From NCBI GenBank assembly GCA_965205725.1, contig OZ242189.1:186001-250000 (forward strand): 64,000 nt of DNA, read 5' to 3'. The notes below the pieces were generated by a model. That model saw nothing but the letters and a program-made list of their open reading frames with translations. It was not told the origin of the DNA and searched no databases. Both the position numbers and the translations under genes were made by a program. Shown here one piece after another: positions 24,501 through 28,836 of this stretch; positions within the stretch are counted from its first letter, which is position 1; each line of letters begins with the position of its first letter. Origin of the DNA: G965205725 sp965205725. GTDB taxonomy: Bacteria > Pseudomonadota > Gammaproteobacteria > Pseudomonadales > Halieaceae.

Positions 24501-26012
24501 TATATCAAGGTGGATTCAGACTCTGAAATGATCGCTCTAGGTAGTAGTGAGCGCTGGACGGGTGCCAATAATCTGAGCACGGATGACCAGGTTATCCTGG
24601 TCGGCGACGGCAGTGCCATTCTCGGCTTTCGGGGAGACGCTATCACTAACACCGATAATAGAGGCAACCCCCTTGCGTGGACTAACAACGGCGTCTCCGC
24701 CGCCGCCCTGGTCTATAATGGCGCGTTCACACGGTTTTACAATAATATGGCCGAGAATGCGAACCTGTGGGACGGCACTGCTGTTGGTTTAGGCGTACAA
24801 CCGGCACAGGCTGCCCTGCCGCCTGCGGTGAGCCTGTTGCCGTTCATTAGCGACGTGAGCGTGCCCGACGGCAACTACAAGGCTGGCGACACGGTGCTGG
24901 TGACCGTTACAGCGGGCAACCTCGAGATCGGTTTGACCCTCTCGGGCAGTTTTAACAGCCAGCCTCTGACCGATATCACCGACAACAACAACGGCACTTA
25001 TACGGGTACCTATACCGTGACCGCAACCGACCCGGAGGTGGGCAGAGTCGACACGGTCACCACCGCCCTGGTGCTGACCGATGCGGCGGGTAATGCCAGC
25101 CCCATTCATACCGAAGTCAGCTTCAATGGGAATATTGATGCCACCGCGCCGATACTGCGATCTACCTCCCCGGCCGATAATGATACCGCTGTGGCCGTGG
25201 GCAGTGATATTGTTCTGAACTTCGACGATCCGATTACCCTGGGCAGCGGCACCATCACCCTGGTCAATGACGACAACCCCAGCGATAACCGGGTCATTGA
25301 TGTCGGCGCTCACAATGGCCAGTTGTCCCCTTCGGGCAATATTCTGTTCATCAACCCCAGCGCCGACCTGGACGCTACCAGCTCCTACTACCTCACAATA
25401 ACGCCAGGGGCCATCACCAATGTGGTCGGCAACAACTATGAGGGTATCAGCAATCCCGACAAGTTCAACTTTACAACTGGACAAGAGGCCCGCACCGTTG
25501 TGTTCGATTTAACGACAGGCTTCTCGTCAGACCGTGACAACCAGACCTTTGCTGCGGATGTCATATATACCCTCTATATCAAGGTGGATTCAGACTCTGC
25601 CACTGTCACCCTAAAGGATGACGAACGCTGGTCGGGTGCCGGTAATCTGGGCACGGATGACCAGCTTATCCTGGTGGGCGATGGCAGTCCAATTCTCGGC
25701 AACAGGGGAGGCGCTATCACTATCACCGAGACCTTTAACACTATTCGCTGGGTGGGCGGAAACATGAACACTGGCCCCAACACTGGCCCCAACACTGGCT
25801 CCAACACTGGCCCCAACACTGGCTCCAACACGGGTTCTACTTTCAGCAGCGCCGCCAGCCTGCGCTACAATGGCGAGTTTGTTCGGTTTTACAATGGAGA
25901 TAGGGGTGGCGTGGACCTGTGGGAGGGCACGCTTGCAGGCATCAGCGTGCAACCTACACTGCTTGACTTACCAATTGAGGTTGCTCTACCTGGGGATGAC
26001 GGCCTGGTCTGA
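3282..26012 (+). CDS. giant Ig-like repeat surface protein, main C-terminal part
   Basis: This open frame holds the bulk of the giant protein. Its authentic sequence begins at GCC 3507; the first 75 codons lie in the inverted block, and no ribosome site supports ATG 3282. Order of modules: six Big_5 units (3588-5740), one VFDLTTGLSSD module (5746-6170), 35 Big_5 units (6181-18780), then a mosaic of VFDL modules, two other Ig-like module types and six more Big_5 units, ending in a VFDL module at residue LV. The Asp/Asn-rich NDDDNTDNR loop of each unit may bind calcium (inference). I saw no RTX nonapeptides, no LPxTG motif and no transmembrane segment. The expected role is a very large secreted or surface adhesin or S-layer-like protein. 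With the 257-2505 part the intact product would exceed 8,000 residues. No type I secretion genes are in the window. Confidence 0.8.
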   Translation: MGLMVSMVPAVLMDNWPLSVTTLMTRLSVLSSSLTRVMLPLPRTMALSKVSTMLAPAATAVASSAGLLLTSIGAVAITDVAGNAYAGISDADALNFATAPPPDTTAPMLVSSSPADDATAVAAGANIVLTFDSAIVLGSGNITLVNDDDNTDNRVINVVTDNGQLSINTAGTMLTINPTENLVQGNTYHLEIAATAITDVAGNAYAGISDADALNFATAPPPDTTAPMLVSSSPADDATAVAFDSAIVLGSGNITLVNDDDNTDNRVINVVTDNGQLSINTAGTMLTINPTENLVQGNTYHLEIAATAITDVAGNAYAGISDADALNFATAPPPDTTAPMLVSSSPADDATAVAAGANIVLTFDSAIVLGSGNITLVNDDDNTDNRVINVVTDNGQLSINTAGTMLTIINTAGTMLTINPTENLVQGNTYHLEIAATAITDVAGNAYAGISDADALNFATAPPPDTTAPMLVSSSPADDATAVAAGANIVLTFDSAIVLGSGNITLVNDDDNTDNRVINVVTDNGQLSINTAGTMLTINPTENLVQGNTYHLEIAATAITDVAGNAYAGISDADALNFATAPPPDTTAPMLVSSSPADDATAVAAGANIVLTFDSAIVLGSGNITLVNDDDNTDNRVINVVTDNGQLSINTAGTMLTINPTENLVQGNTYHLEIAATAITDVAGNAYAGISDADALNFATAPPPDTTAPMLVSSSPADDATAVAAGANIVLTFDSAIVLGSGNITLVNDDDNTDNRVINVVTDNGQLSINTAGTMLTINPTENLVQGNTYHLEIAATAITDVAGNDYAGISDADALNFETAIDTSTIVFDLTTGLSSDHSGQTFAADVTYTIYIRVDSDSATVALASDERWAGANNLGTDDQVILVGDGSAIFGNEGLAYTSFAQAANVIRWISVSSDNIARLNPDGAFTRYYSDSNNAVNLWDGTVTGISGNHALTDLPAGVSPPPPDTTAPMLSSSSPADDATAVAAGANLVLTFDSAIVLGSGNITLVNDDDNTDNRVIDVAAHNDQLSLSSDGTMLIINPTENLVEGNAYHLEIAATAITDVAGNDYAGIDDAVTLNFATAPPPDTIAPLLSSHIPADNAEAVAPGANLVLTFDSAIVLGSGNITLVNDDDNTDNRVIDVAAHNDQLSLSSDGTMLIINPTENLVEGNAYHLEIAATAITDVAGNDYAGIDDAVTLNFATAPPPDTIAPLLSSHIPADNATAVAAGANLVLTFDSAIVLGSGNITLVNDDDNTDNRVIDVAAHNDQLSLSSDGTMLIINPTENLVEGNAYHLEIAATAITDVAGNDYAGIDDAVTLNFATAPPPDTIAPLLSSHIPADNAEAVAPGANLVLTFDSAIVLGSGNITLVNDDDNTDNRVIDVAAHNDQLSLSSDGTMLIINPTENLVEGNAYHLEIAATAITDVAGNDYAGIDDAVTLNFATAPPPDTIAPLLSSHIPADNATAVAAGANLVLTFDSAIVLGSGNITLVNDDDNTDNRVIDVAAHNDQLSLSSDGTMLIINPTENLVEGNAYHLEIAATAITDVAGNDYAGIDDAVTLNFATAPPPDTIAPLLSSHIPADNAEAVAPGANLVLTFDSAIVLGSGNITLVNDDDNTDNRVIDVAAHNDQLSLSSDGTMLIINPTENLVEGNAYHLEIAATAITDVAGNDYAGIDDAVTLNFATAPPPDTIAPLLSSHIPADNATAVAAGANLVLTFDSAIVLGSGNITLVNDDDNTDNRVIDVAAHNDQLSLSSDGTMLIINPTENLVEGNAYHLEIAATAITDVAGNDYAGIDDAVTLNFATAPPPDTIAPLLSSHIPADNAEAVAPGANLVLTFDSAIVLGSGNITLVNDDDNTDNRVIDVAAHNDQLSLSSDGTMLIINPTENLVEGNAYHLEIAATAITDVAGNDYAGISDADALNFATAPPPDTTAPMLLSHIPADNATAVAAGDNLVLTFDSAIVLGSGNITLVNDDDNTDNRVIDVAAHNDQLSLSSDGTMLIINPTENLVEGNAYHLEIAATAITDVAGNDYAGIDDAVTLNFATAPPPDTIAPLLSSHIPADNAEAVAPGANLVLTFDSAIVLGSGNITLVNDDDNTDNRVIDVAAHNDQLSLSSDGTMLIINPTENLVEGNAYHLEIAATAITDVAGNDYAGISDADALNFATAPPPDTTAPMLLSHIPADNATAVAAGDNLVLTFDSAIVLGSGNITLVNDDDNTDNRVIDVTADNGQLSLSSDGTMLTINPTENLVQGNAYHLEIAATAITDVAGNDYVGISDADAFNFATAPPPDTTAPMLLSHIPADNATAVAAGANLVLTFDSAIVLGSGNITLVNDDDNTDNRVIDVTADNGQLSLSSDGTMLIINPTENLVEGNAYHLEIAATAITDVAGNDYAGIDDAVTLNFATAPPPDTIAPLLSSHIPADNATAVAAGANLVLTFDSAIVLGSGNITLVNDDDNTDNRVIDVAAHNDQLSLSSDGTMLIINPTENLVEGNAYHLEIAATAITDVAGNDYAGIDDAVTLNFATAPPPDTIAPLLSSHIPADNAEAVAPGANLVLTFDSAIVLGSGNITLVNDDDNTDNRVIDVAAHNDQLSLSSDGTMLIINPTENLVEGNAYHLEIAATAITDVAGNDYAGIDDAVTLNFATAPPPDTIAPLLSSHIPADNATAVAAGANLVLTFDSAIVLGSGNITLVNDDDNTDNRVIDVAAHNDQLSLSSDGTMLIINPTENLVEGNAYHLEIAATAITDVAGNDYAGIDDAVTLNFATAPPPDTIAPLLSSHIPADNAEAVAPGANLVLTFDSAIVLGSGNITLVNDDDNTDNRVIDVAAHNDQLSLSSDGTMLIINPTENLVEGNAYHLEIAATAITDVAGNDYAGIDDAVTLNFATAPPPDTIAPLLSSHIPADNATAVAAGANLVLTFDSAIVLGSGNITLVNDDDNTDNRVIDVAAHNDQLSLSSDGTMLIINPTENLVEGNAYHLEIAATAITDVAGNDYAGIDDAVTLNFATAPPPDTIAPLLSSHIPADNAEAVAPGANLVLTFDSAIVLGSGNITLVNDDDNTDNRVIDVAAHNDQLSLSSDGTMLIINPTENLVEGNAYHLEIAATAITDVAGNDYAGIDDAVTLNFATAPPPDTIAPLLSSHIPADNATAVAAGANLVLTFDSAIVLGSGNITLVNDDDNTDNRVIDVAAHNDQLSLSSDGTMLIINPTENLVEGNAYHLEIAATAITDVAGNDYAGIDDAVTLNFATAPPPDTIAPLLSSHIPADNAEAVAPGANLVLTFDSAIVLGSGNITLVNDDDNTDNRVIDVAAHNDQLSLSSDGTMLIINPTENLVEGNAYHLEIAATAITDVAGNDYAGIDDAVTLNFATAPPPDTIAPLLSSHIPADNATAVAAGANLVLTFDSAIVLGSGNITLVNDDDNTDNRVIDVAAHNDQLSLSSDGTMLIINPTENLVEGNAYHLEIAATAITDVAGNDYAGIDDAVTLNFATAPPPDTIAPLLSSHIPADNAEAVAPGANLVLTFDSAIVLGSGNITLVNDDDNTDNRVIDVAAHNDQLSLSSDGTMLIINPTENLVEGNAYHLEIAATAITDVAGNDYAGIDDAVTLNFATAPPPDTIAPLLSSHIPADNATAVAAGANLVLTFDSAIVLGSGNITLVNDDDNTDNRVIDVAAHNDQLSLSSDGTMLIINPTENLVEGNAYHLEIAATAITDVAGNDYAGIDDAVTLNFATAPPPDTIAPLLSSHIPADNAEAVAPGANLVLTFDSAIVLGSGNITLVNDDDNTDNRVIDVAAHNDQLSLSSDGTMLIINPTENLVEGNAYHLEIAATAITDVAGNDYAGIDDAVTLNFATAPPPDTIAPLLSSHIPADNATAVAAGANLVLTFDSAIVLGSGNITLVNDDDNTDNRVIDVAAHNDQLSLSSDGTMLIINPTENLVEGNAYHLEIAATAITDVAGNDYAGIDDAVTLNFATAPPPDTIAPLLSSHIPADNAEAVAPGANLVLTFDSAIVLGSGNITLVNDDDNTDNRVIDVAAHNDQLSLSSDGTMLIINPTENLVEGNAYHLEIAATAITDVAGNDYAGIDDAVTLNFATAPPPDTIAPLLSSHIPADNATAVAPGANLVLTFDSAIVLGSGNITLVNDDDNTDNRVIDVAAHNDQLSLSSDGTMLIINPTENLVEGNAYHLEIAATAITDVAGNDYAGIDDAVTLNFATAPPPDTIAPLLSSHIPADNAEAVAPGANLVLTFDSAIVLGSGNITLVNDDDNTDNRVIDVAAHNDQLSLSSDGTMLIINPTENLVEGNAYHLEIAATAITDVAGNDYAGIDDAVTLNFATAPPPDTIAPLLSSHIPADNATAVAPGANLVLTFDSAIVLGSGNITLVNDDDNTDNRVIDVAAHNDQLSLSSDGTMLIINPTENLVEGNAYHLEIAATAITDVAGNDYAGIDDAVTLNFATAPPPDTIAPLLSSHIPADNATAVAPGANLVLTFDSAIVLGSGNITLVNDDDNTDNRVIDVAAHNDQLSLSSDGTMLIINPTENLVEGNAYHLEIAATAITDVAGNDYAGIDDAVTLNFATAPPPDTIAPLLSSHIPADNAEAVAPGANLVLTFDSAIVLGSGNITLVNDDDNTDNRVIDVAAHNDQLSLSSDGTMLIINPTENLVEGNAYHLEIAATAITDVAGNDYAGIDDAVTLNFATAPPPDTIAPLLSSHIPADNATAVAPGANLVLTFDSAIVLGSGNITLVNDDDNTDNRVIDVAAHNDQLSLSSDGTMLIINPTENLVEGNAYHLEIAATAITDVAGNDYAGIDDAVTLNFATAPPPDTIAPLLSSHIPADNATAVAAGANLVLTFDSAIVLGSGNITLVNDDDNTDNRVIDVAAHNDQLSLSSDGTMLIINPTENLVEGNAYHLEIAATAITDVAGNDYAGIDDAVTLNFATAPPPDTIAPLLSSHIPADNAEAVAPGANLVLTFDSAIVLGSGNITLVNDDDNTDNRVIDVAAHNDQLSLSSDGTMLIINPTENLVEGNAYHLEIAATAITDVAGNDYAGIDDAVTLNFATAPPPDTIAPLLSSHIPADNADAVAAGANLVLTFDSAIVLGSGTITLVNDDNPNDNRVIDVEDHNNQLSINTGGDRTVLTINPSMNLAGETGYHLEIESGAITDEAGNPYGGIAAGDTETLNFETAIDTSTIVFDLTTGLSSDHSGQTFADDVSYTIYIRVDSDSADITLHEGERWTVANNLGTDDQVILVGDGSAILGKGGNAVSRINNPGNGLVGWHTGAAAGAVAANLLVTGRFERAYSGAATEVDLWTGIVSAVSGVQIPTPLAALPPSVSAPVVVVVPVISAVSVADGTHGISDTVVVTVTAANNVTGLTLSGDFNGQPLGNINNGNDDGTYTGTYTVTPGDADVAAGGTVRTALVLTDAESNASEVFTEVTLSEQSIIDANAPTVTGVSVPEAGTYKLGDPLDFTVQFSEAVSLTAADSSGNIASTLTLSLGSNTGGTSKSVEAIYVSGSDSDSLTYRYTVAEGDLDSDGLSVEALALNGDSLTDASGNAASLTLTNVDTSEVRVDGTAPMLSSSIPADDADAVAAGANIVLTFDSAIVLGSGTITLVNDDDNTDNRVINVVTDSDQLSLSSDGTMLTINPTEDLVQGSAYHLEIAATAITDVAGNAYAGISDADALNFATADTTAPMLLSHIPADDADAVAAGANLVLTFDSAIVLGSGNITLVNDDDNTDNRVINVVTDNDQLSLSSDGTMLTINPTDDLVQGSAYHLEIAATAITDVAGNNYAGISTATALNFATADTTAPMLLSSTPADGADAVAPGANLVLTFDSAIVLGSGTITLVNDDDDTDNRVIDVTAHNDQLSLSSDGTMLTINPTENLVQGNAYHLEIAATAITDVAGNDYAGISDADALNFATAVSTVVFDLTTGLSSDHSGQAFVDGVTYTIYIKVDSDSHTLTLDSGERWAGADNLNTDDQIILVGDGSAIIGNGGNVIVSTAGAVSINWMTTTSSAIAARLNLDGDFLREYRNAGNSVDLWDGAAVDLGRQPAQIALPSGVNPPVGEAPVIRSVSVADGAYTVGDTVLVTVTAAPDTEGNPATGLTLSGSFNGRDLTNIDNDNDDGTYTGTYTVIGGDPDVADGGTVTTALVLTDTAANRSSPTSTTVTLSGESITGTPQDTTAPLLLSHTPADDATAVAAGANIVLTFDSAIALGSGSITLVNADNPDDNRVIDVTAHSDQLSINTDGTVLTINPSANLAGETGYHLEIESGAITDVSGNPYGGIAEGDTETLNFETAIDTSTIVFDLTTGLSSDHSGQTFAADTTYTIYIRVDSDSADITLHEGERWTVANNLGTDDQLILVGDGSAILGKGGNAVSRINDPRLGFIGWHTGAAATAVAANLLVTGRFERAYSGAANDVDLWSETVPASVQTPTPLAALPPSVSAPVVVVPVISAVSVADGTHGINETVVVTVTAANNVTGLTLSGSFNGQELTNIDNDNTDGTYTGTYTVTPGDADVAAGGTVRTALVLTDAEGNASEVLTEVTLSEQSIIDANAPTVTAVSIPAAGTYGTGDTLDFTVQFSEAVSLTAADSSGNIASTLTLSLGSNTGGTGKSVEATYVSGSGSGSNSLTYRYTVAEGDLDRDGLSVDALALNGDRLADASGNDAILTLTNVDTSGVQVDGVAPLLSSSSPDDNADAVAPGDNLALTFDSAIAFGSGSITLVNADNPDDNRVIDVTAHSDQLSINSDGDGQVLTIDPSMNLAGETGYHLEIESGAITDVSGNPYGGIAEGDTETLNFETAIDTSTIVFDLTTGLSSDHSGQTFAADVSYTLYIKVGSSSADITLHEGERWTGANHLGTDDQLILVGDGSDILGNAGLAYASVTQTANVIGWISVDSKDIARLNSDGAFTRFYNGANNTVDLWDDTVTGISGNAALTALPPAVSAPVVVPIIESVTLADGSYKTGDRALVSVTAAPAIGGSAVTGLTLSGDFNGQPLSNITDNGDGTYSGIYTVTAGDSNVAVGGTVSTALVLTDADGNASEVFSGAVLSDQSIDTTISTVVFDLTAGLSSDHSSQAFVADISYTLYIKVDSDSEMIALGSSERWTGANNLSTDDQVILVGDGSAILGFRGDAITNTDNRGNPLAWTNNGVSAAALVYNGAFTRFYNNMAENANLWDGTAVGLGVQPAQAALPPAVSLLPFISDVSVPDGNYKAGDTVLVTVTAGNLEIGLTLSGSFNSQPLTDITDNNNGTYTGTYTVTATDPEVGRVDTVTTALVLTDAAGNASPIHTEVSFNGNIDATAPILRSTSPADNDTAVAVGSDIVLNFDDPITLGSGTITLVNDDNPSDNRVIDVGAHNGQLSPSGNILFINPSADLDATSSYYLTITPGAITNVVGNNYEGISNPDKFNFTTGQEARTVVFDLTTGFSSDRDNQTFAADVIYTLYIKVDSDSATVTLKDDERWSGAGNLGTDDQLILVGDGSPILGNRGGAITITETFNTIRWVGGNMNTGPNTGPNTGSNTGPNTGSNTGSTFSSAASLRYNGEFVRFYNGDRGGVDLWEGTLAGISVQPTLLDLPIEVALPGDDGLV
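3588..5739 (+). repeat. six Big_5 units with two in-frame length variants
   Basis: Units start near 3588, 3948, 4284, 4674, 5034 and 5394. Four are 360 bases and essentially identical. The second lacks 24 bases (junction 4007/4008, eight codons AGANIVLT missing). The third has a 30-base direct duplication near 4505-4534 (ten codons). Both changes keep the frame, which is what slippage or unequal exchange under selection would give; collapsed-repeat assembly errors would not be expected to respect the frame twice. Confidence 0.9.
6181..18780 (+). repeat. 35-unit Big_5 array with 720-bp dimeric higher-order repeat
   Basis: Units start at 6181 + 360k, for k = 0 to 34. Most are identical apart from one diagnostic patch: type A reads NATAVAAG and type B reads NAEAVAPG. 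A and B alternate from 6541 to 8701 and from 10501 to 15181, making a 720-bp dimer period. Hybrid units with the left half of A and the right half of B (NATAVAPG) occur at 15541, 16261, 16621 and 17341. Units at 9061 and 9781 carry GDNL and a TTAPMLLS start. The last unit (18421) is clearly diverged (GTITLVNDDNPND, ETGYHLEIESG). This is the pattern expected from repeated unequal crossing-over and gene conversion. Confidence 0.95.
18787..25990 (+). repeat. mosaic C-terminal module region of the giant protein
   Basis: Three module types recur among scattered Big_5 units. (1) A ~140-residue module starting T(I/V)VFDLTTGLSSDHSG and ending near VDLWDGT...LPPAVS occurs at about 18787, 20997, 22138, 23647, 24415 and 25490, plus one at 5746; I do not recognise its family. 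(2) A ~100-residue Ig-like module (ISAVSVADGTH...GTYTGTYTV...TALVLTDA) occurs near 19258, 21430, 22588, 24092 and 24838. (3) A ~125-residue module (DFTVQFSEAVSLTAADSSG...YRYTVAEGDLD) occurs near 19564 and 22897. Big_5 units here start near 19957, 20296, 20653, 21776, 23286 and 25138. Divergence between copies is much higher than in the 360-bp array, so this part is older or less homogenised. Confidence 0.85.
25767..25838 (+). repeat. 12-bp tandem repeat encoding NTGP/NTGS
   Basis: Six 12-base units (AACACTGGCCCC or AACACTGGCTCC, the last degenerate) encode an Asn-Thr-Gly-Pro/Ser stretch inside the last VFDL module. None of the other six copies of that module has this insertion, so it is a recent local expansion. 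Units are a multiple of three bases, so length changes keep the frame. Confidence 0.9.
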
Positions 26013-26224
26013 AACATCCACAGGCAACGGCTGGTAACAGAAATGTCTGGTAAAAATTTTACGCCGTGCAGGCGTGGCACAATCGGCCATTTTGGTGTGA
26101 TAAAGCCAGACTTGCGGGCTATCGGGCGGGCTATCGACGAGGATTCGGGCGCGATTGGGCAGCGACCTGAATATGATTTACCGTGGGGCTTGAAATGTGC
26201 TCACAGTATACGGAGGCCAGGCAA

Positions 26225-27598
26225 ATGACTCACATGATAAATGCCCGTGACCAGACCAACTGGCAGAAACTGGACAGGGCGCATTATTTGCACCCGTTCA
26301 CTGATTTCAAAGAGCTGGGCGAACAGGGCTCACGTATTATTACCCGGGCAGATGGTGCCTACATTTTCGATAGCGAAGGCAACAAGATATTCGACGGTAT
26401 GTCGGGATTATGGTGTTGCAGCCTGGGCTATGGTCAGCGCAGTATTGCGGGTGCGGTAGCTGCGCAGCTAAAGGAACTGCCGTACTACAATAGTTTTTTT
26501 CAGTGCGCTCACCCCCCCGCTATTGAACTGGCGAGGCGGTTAGCCGAGGTTGCTCCCGAGCACATCAACAACGTGTTTTTTACCGGTTCTGGCTCTGAGG
26601 CCAATGACACTTGCCTGAGGTTGATTCGCCGTTACTGGGATTTGTGTGACAAGCCCGGCAAGCGTTTTGTCATCAGCCGCAAAAATGCTTATCACGGCTC
26701 GACCATTGCCGGTGCCAGCCTCGGCGGCATGGCCTTTATGCACAAGCAGTTTGAAACGCTTGCCTATGTGGACCACGTCGATCAGCCCTACTGGTATGGT
26801 GAGGGCGGCGACACCGACCCTGAAGAGTTCGGGTTGCAGGCTGCACGCAGTTTGGAGAAAAAGATTGAAGCGCTGGGCGCCGACAATGTGGCCGCTTTTA
26901 TTGCGGAACCGGTGCAGGGTGCAGGCGGGGTTATTGTGCCGCCTGCCAGTTATTGGCCGGAAATACAGCGTATTTGTCAAGCACACGACGTGTTGCTGGT
27001 TACTGATGAAGTGATTTGTGGTTTTGGCCGTTTGGGCGAGTGGTTTGGCGCGGATTATTTTTCCGTACACGCTGATCTCATGTCCTTTGCTAAAGCAGTA
27101 ACAAATGGCTATCAGCCCCTGGGAGGGGTGCTGGTGTCAGACGGCTGTGCCAATGTGCTCAAGTCTGATGGAGGCGAGTTTGCCCACGGTTATACCTATT
27201 CAGGACATCCAGCAGCCTGCGCTGCGGGGTTAGCTACCCTCAATATTCTACAGGAGCAGGATATTGTGAGCAGGGTACGCGAGGCAATGGCGCCCTATTT
27301 ACAACGGCGCTGGGCTGAGCTGGCGGACCATCCGCTGGTGGGAGAAATTCGCGGTGCAGGGTTTGTTGCCGCCCTGGAAATTGTTAAAGACACGTCCAGC
27401 CGCGAGCGCTTCGACGCAGATGGCTCCGCTGGCAGTGTGTGTCGCGTCAATAGCCTGCGTGCAGGTTTGGTTATGCGGGCTGTAGGCGACACGATGATTA
27501 TTGCGCCGCCTTTGACCATCGAAAAAGAGCAAGTCGATGAACTGGTTGACAAGGCGCGCCAGGCCCTCGACGCAGCGGCTGCGGAGCTGATCGGTTAA
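26225..27598 (+). CDS. class III aminotransferase, putrescine/omega-amine:pyruvate type (SpuC-like)
   Basis: This is a 457-residue PLP enzyme. It should transfer the terminal amino group of putrescine or a related omega-amine to pyruvate in polyamine or amino acid catabolism. ATG 26225 has GGAGG at 26212-26216 (8-base spacing) and is preferred over an in-frame ATG at 26183. Family marks are LWCCSLGYG, FFTGSGSEANDT (cofactor phosphate loop), AYHGSTIAGASLGG, TDEVICGFGR with Asp261, and the Schiff-base Lys290 in SFAKAV. The overall resemblance to Pseudomonas SpuC is strong, but class III substrate specificity cannot be read from sequence with certainty. It stands alone on the plus strand and ends 3 bases from a convergent gene. 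Confidence 0.88.
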   Translation: MTHMINARDQTNWQKLDRAHYLHPFTDFKELGEQGSRIITRADGAYIFDSEGNKIFDGMSGLWCCSLGYGQRSIAGAVAAQLKELPYYNSFFQCAHPPAIELARRLAEVAPEHINNVFFTGSGSEANDTCLRLIRRYWDLCDKPGKRFVISRKNAYHGSTIAGASLGGMAFMHKQFETLAYVDHVDQPYWYGEGGDTDPEEFGLQAARSLEKKIEALGADNVAAFIAEPVQGAGGVIVPPASYWPEIQRICQAHDVLLVTDEVICGFGRLGEWFGADYFSVHADLMSFAKAVTNGYQPLGGVLVSDGCANVLKSDGGEFAHGYTYSGHPAACAAGLATLNILQEQDIVSRVREAMAPYLQRRWAELADHPLVGEIRGAGFVAALEIVKDTSSRERFDADGSAGSVCRVNSLRAGLVMRAVGDTMIIAPPLTIEKEQVDELVDKARQALDAAAAELIG

Positions 27599-27601
27599 AG
27601 C

Positions 27602-28831
27602 CTAGAATAGTCTTTGCACGAACCAATAACTGCCCAGCGCGCACAGTGAAACATTCAGCGCCTGGGCAGCCTGTTTTTGTGCGTTAGCAGTCATCAGTTG
27701 CGTGGCTGTGGCAACGGTTGCAGCACAGCCGGTCACAATCGCAATTTGACCCATTTCCACGCCGATATTGAAACCTAGCAGAGCAGGAGCAAGCGCCTGT
27801 TCCGGCAGGCCTGCCTCCATCAATACACTGGCAAACCCGAAACCGTGAATCAAACCGAACAGGCTGGTAATCATTGGGCGATATTGCCGCGCCCGAGCTT
27901 CGTTGACCCCAAGTCGCAGATAGCAGTAGCTGAAGAGTGCAAGCCCCAGTAGTGAGATCACCGGACCAGCCTGGCTGGATATCGCCAGCACCCCTGCCGC
28001 AAGGGCGAGTGTGCCGGCAACTGCGACTGCTGCACACTGGCCGCCGCCGCTGCGAACGCTGACGTTTTCCACCGCGACCACCGCAATAGTAAAGCCAATG
28101 AGTGCCTCCACTACCATCAGGTCAGGCGTTACCCAGCCGAGAACAGTAAGGCTCAGCGTCATGCTGTGCCCTAGTGTGAAGCCAGTGACGATAAAGATAA
28201 CGTCCCGCAGCCGCTGCGAGAGTAGTAGCAGTGCCAGCAAGAAGGCAATGTGATCAAGGCCTATAAGAATATGCTCGAAACCAAACAGCGTATAGCTTTG
28301 CAGCGTGTCTGACCATTTGCCCAGCTTATCCTGTGGCCCAGCTTCAGCGCTGCTGCCGAAATCCAGCGTATGCAAACTGGAACGGCGCGTGTATAGCTGC
28401 TCCTGTTGGTATCCCTCAGTCAACTTAAACAGGGCGAAGTGAATATGACCGGGTGCTTCGTCGAGCAGAGCCCGAATGCCTATTTCGACACTCTCTATGT
28501 TGCTCGGGCAGAGCCACTCCGCGGTTAACCTGATGTAGCCCTCGCGGGCGCGCTGTGGTTTTAAGCCTTGAGATTCACAGTAATTGCCGCCAGCGTTGAC
28601 GGAGATGCGGGATGCCAGGTGGTCAATTAAAATATTATTCAGCTCAGCCCCGGCGGTTTGCTGATAGGCAGCTAGTCGGGTGACTTCACGAGAGGCTATG
28701 GTATATGTTGCCCTGAGGAGACCCTGGTGATAGGTCCAGCTCGAAAAAGACTTGGACTGTGGGTCGGCGGATGCGCAGTTGCCCCAGAGGGAAAACCATA
28801 CGGCCAGCAGCATGAGCGTTAATTGCCGCAC
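27602..28831 (-). CDS. HupE/UreJ-2 family membrane protein
   Basis: This 409-residue protein starts with a signal peptide (residues 1-22, ending in CASA). A ~165-residue periplasmic domain follows, then about seven membrane segments. Family signatures in the membrane half are FGFEHILIGLDHIAFLL, GFTLGHSMTL, FGLIHGFGFA and GFNIGVEMGQ, rich in conserved histidines. The family is named after hydrogenase/urease accessory permeases, but members with this long N-terminal domain occur widely without those enzymes, and no nickel enzyme is in the window. It lies 5 bases downstream of a PpiC-like gene on the same strand, so the two form an operon; the partner may help fold its periplasmic domain (inference). 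Confidence 0.8.
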   Translation of the reverse strand: MRQLTLMLLAVWFSLWGNCASADPQSKSFSSWTYHQGLLRATYTIASREVTRLAAYQQTAGAELNNILIDHLASRISVNAGGNYCESQGLKPQRAREGYIRLTAEWLCPSNIESVEIGIRALLDEAPGHIHFALFKLTEGYQQEQLYTRRSSLHTLDFGSSAEAGPQDKLGKWSDTLQSYTLFGFEHILIGLDHIAFLLALLLLSQRLRDVIFIVTGFTLGHSMTLSLTVLGWVTPDLMVVEALIGFTIAVVAVENVSVRSGGGQCAAVAVAGTLALAAGVLAISSQAGPVISLLGLALFSYCYLRLGVNEARARQYRPMITSLFGLIHGFGFASVLMEAGLPEQALAPALLGFNIGVEMGQIAIVTGCAATVATATQLMTANAQKQAAQALNVSLCALGSYWFVQRLF

Positions 28832-28836
28832 GCCCG

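Noticed and set aside
18787..26012. RTX toxin-type calcium repeats in the C-terminal region
   Set aside because: I searched for GGxGxDxxx nonapeptides and saw none; the Asp-rich segments belong to Ig-like loops.
26183..26224. Upstream start for the aminotransferase
   Set aside because: ATG 26225 has a well-placed GGAGG; the added residues are not family-like.
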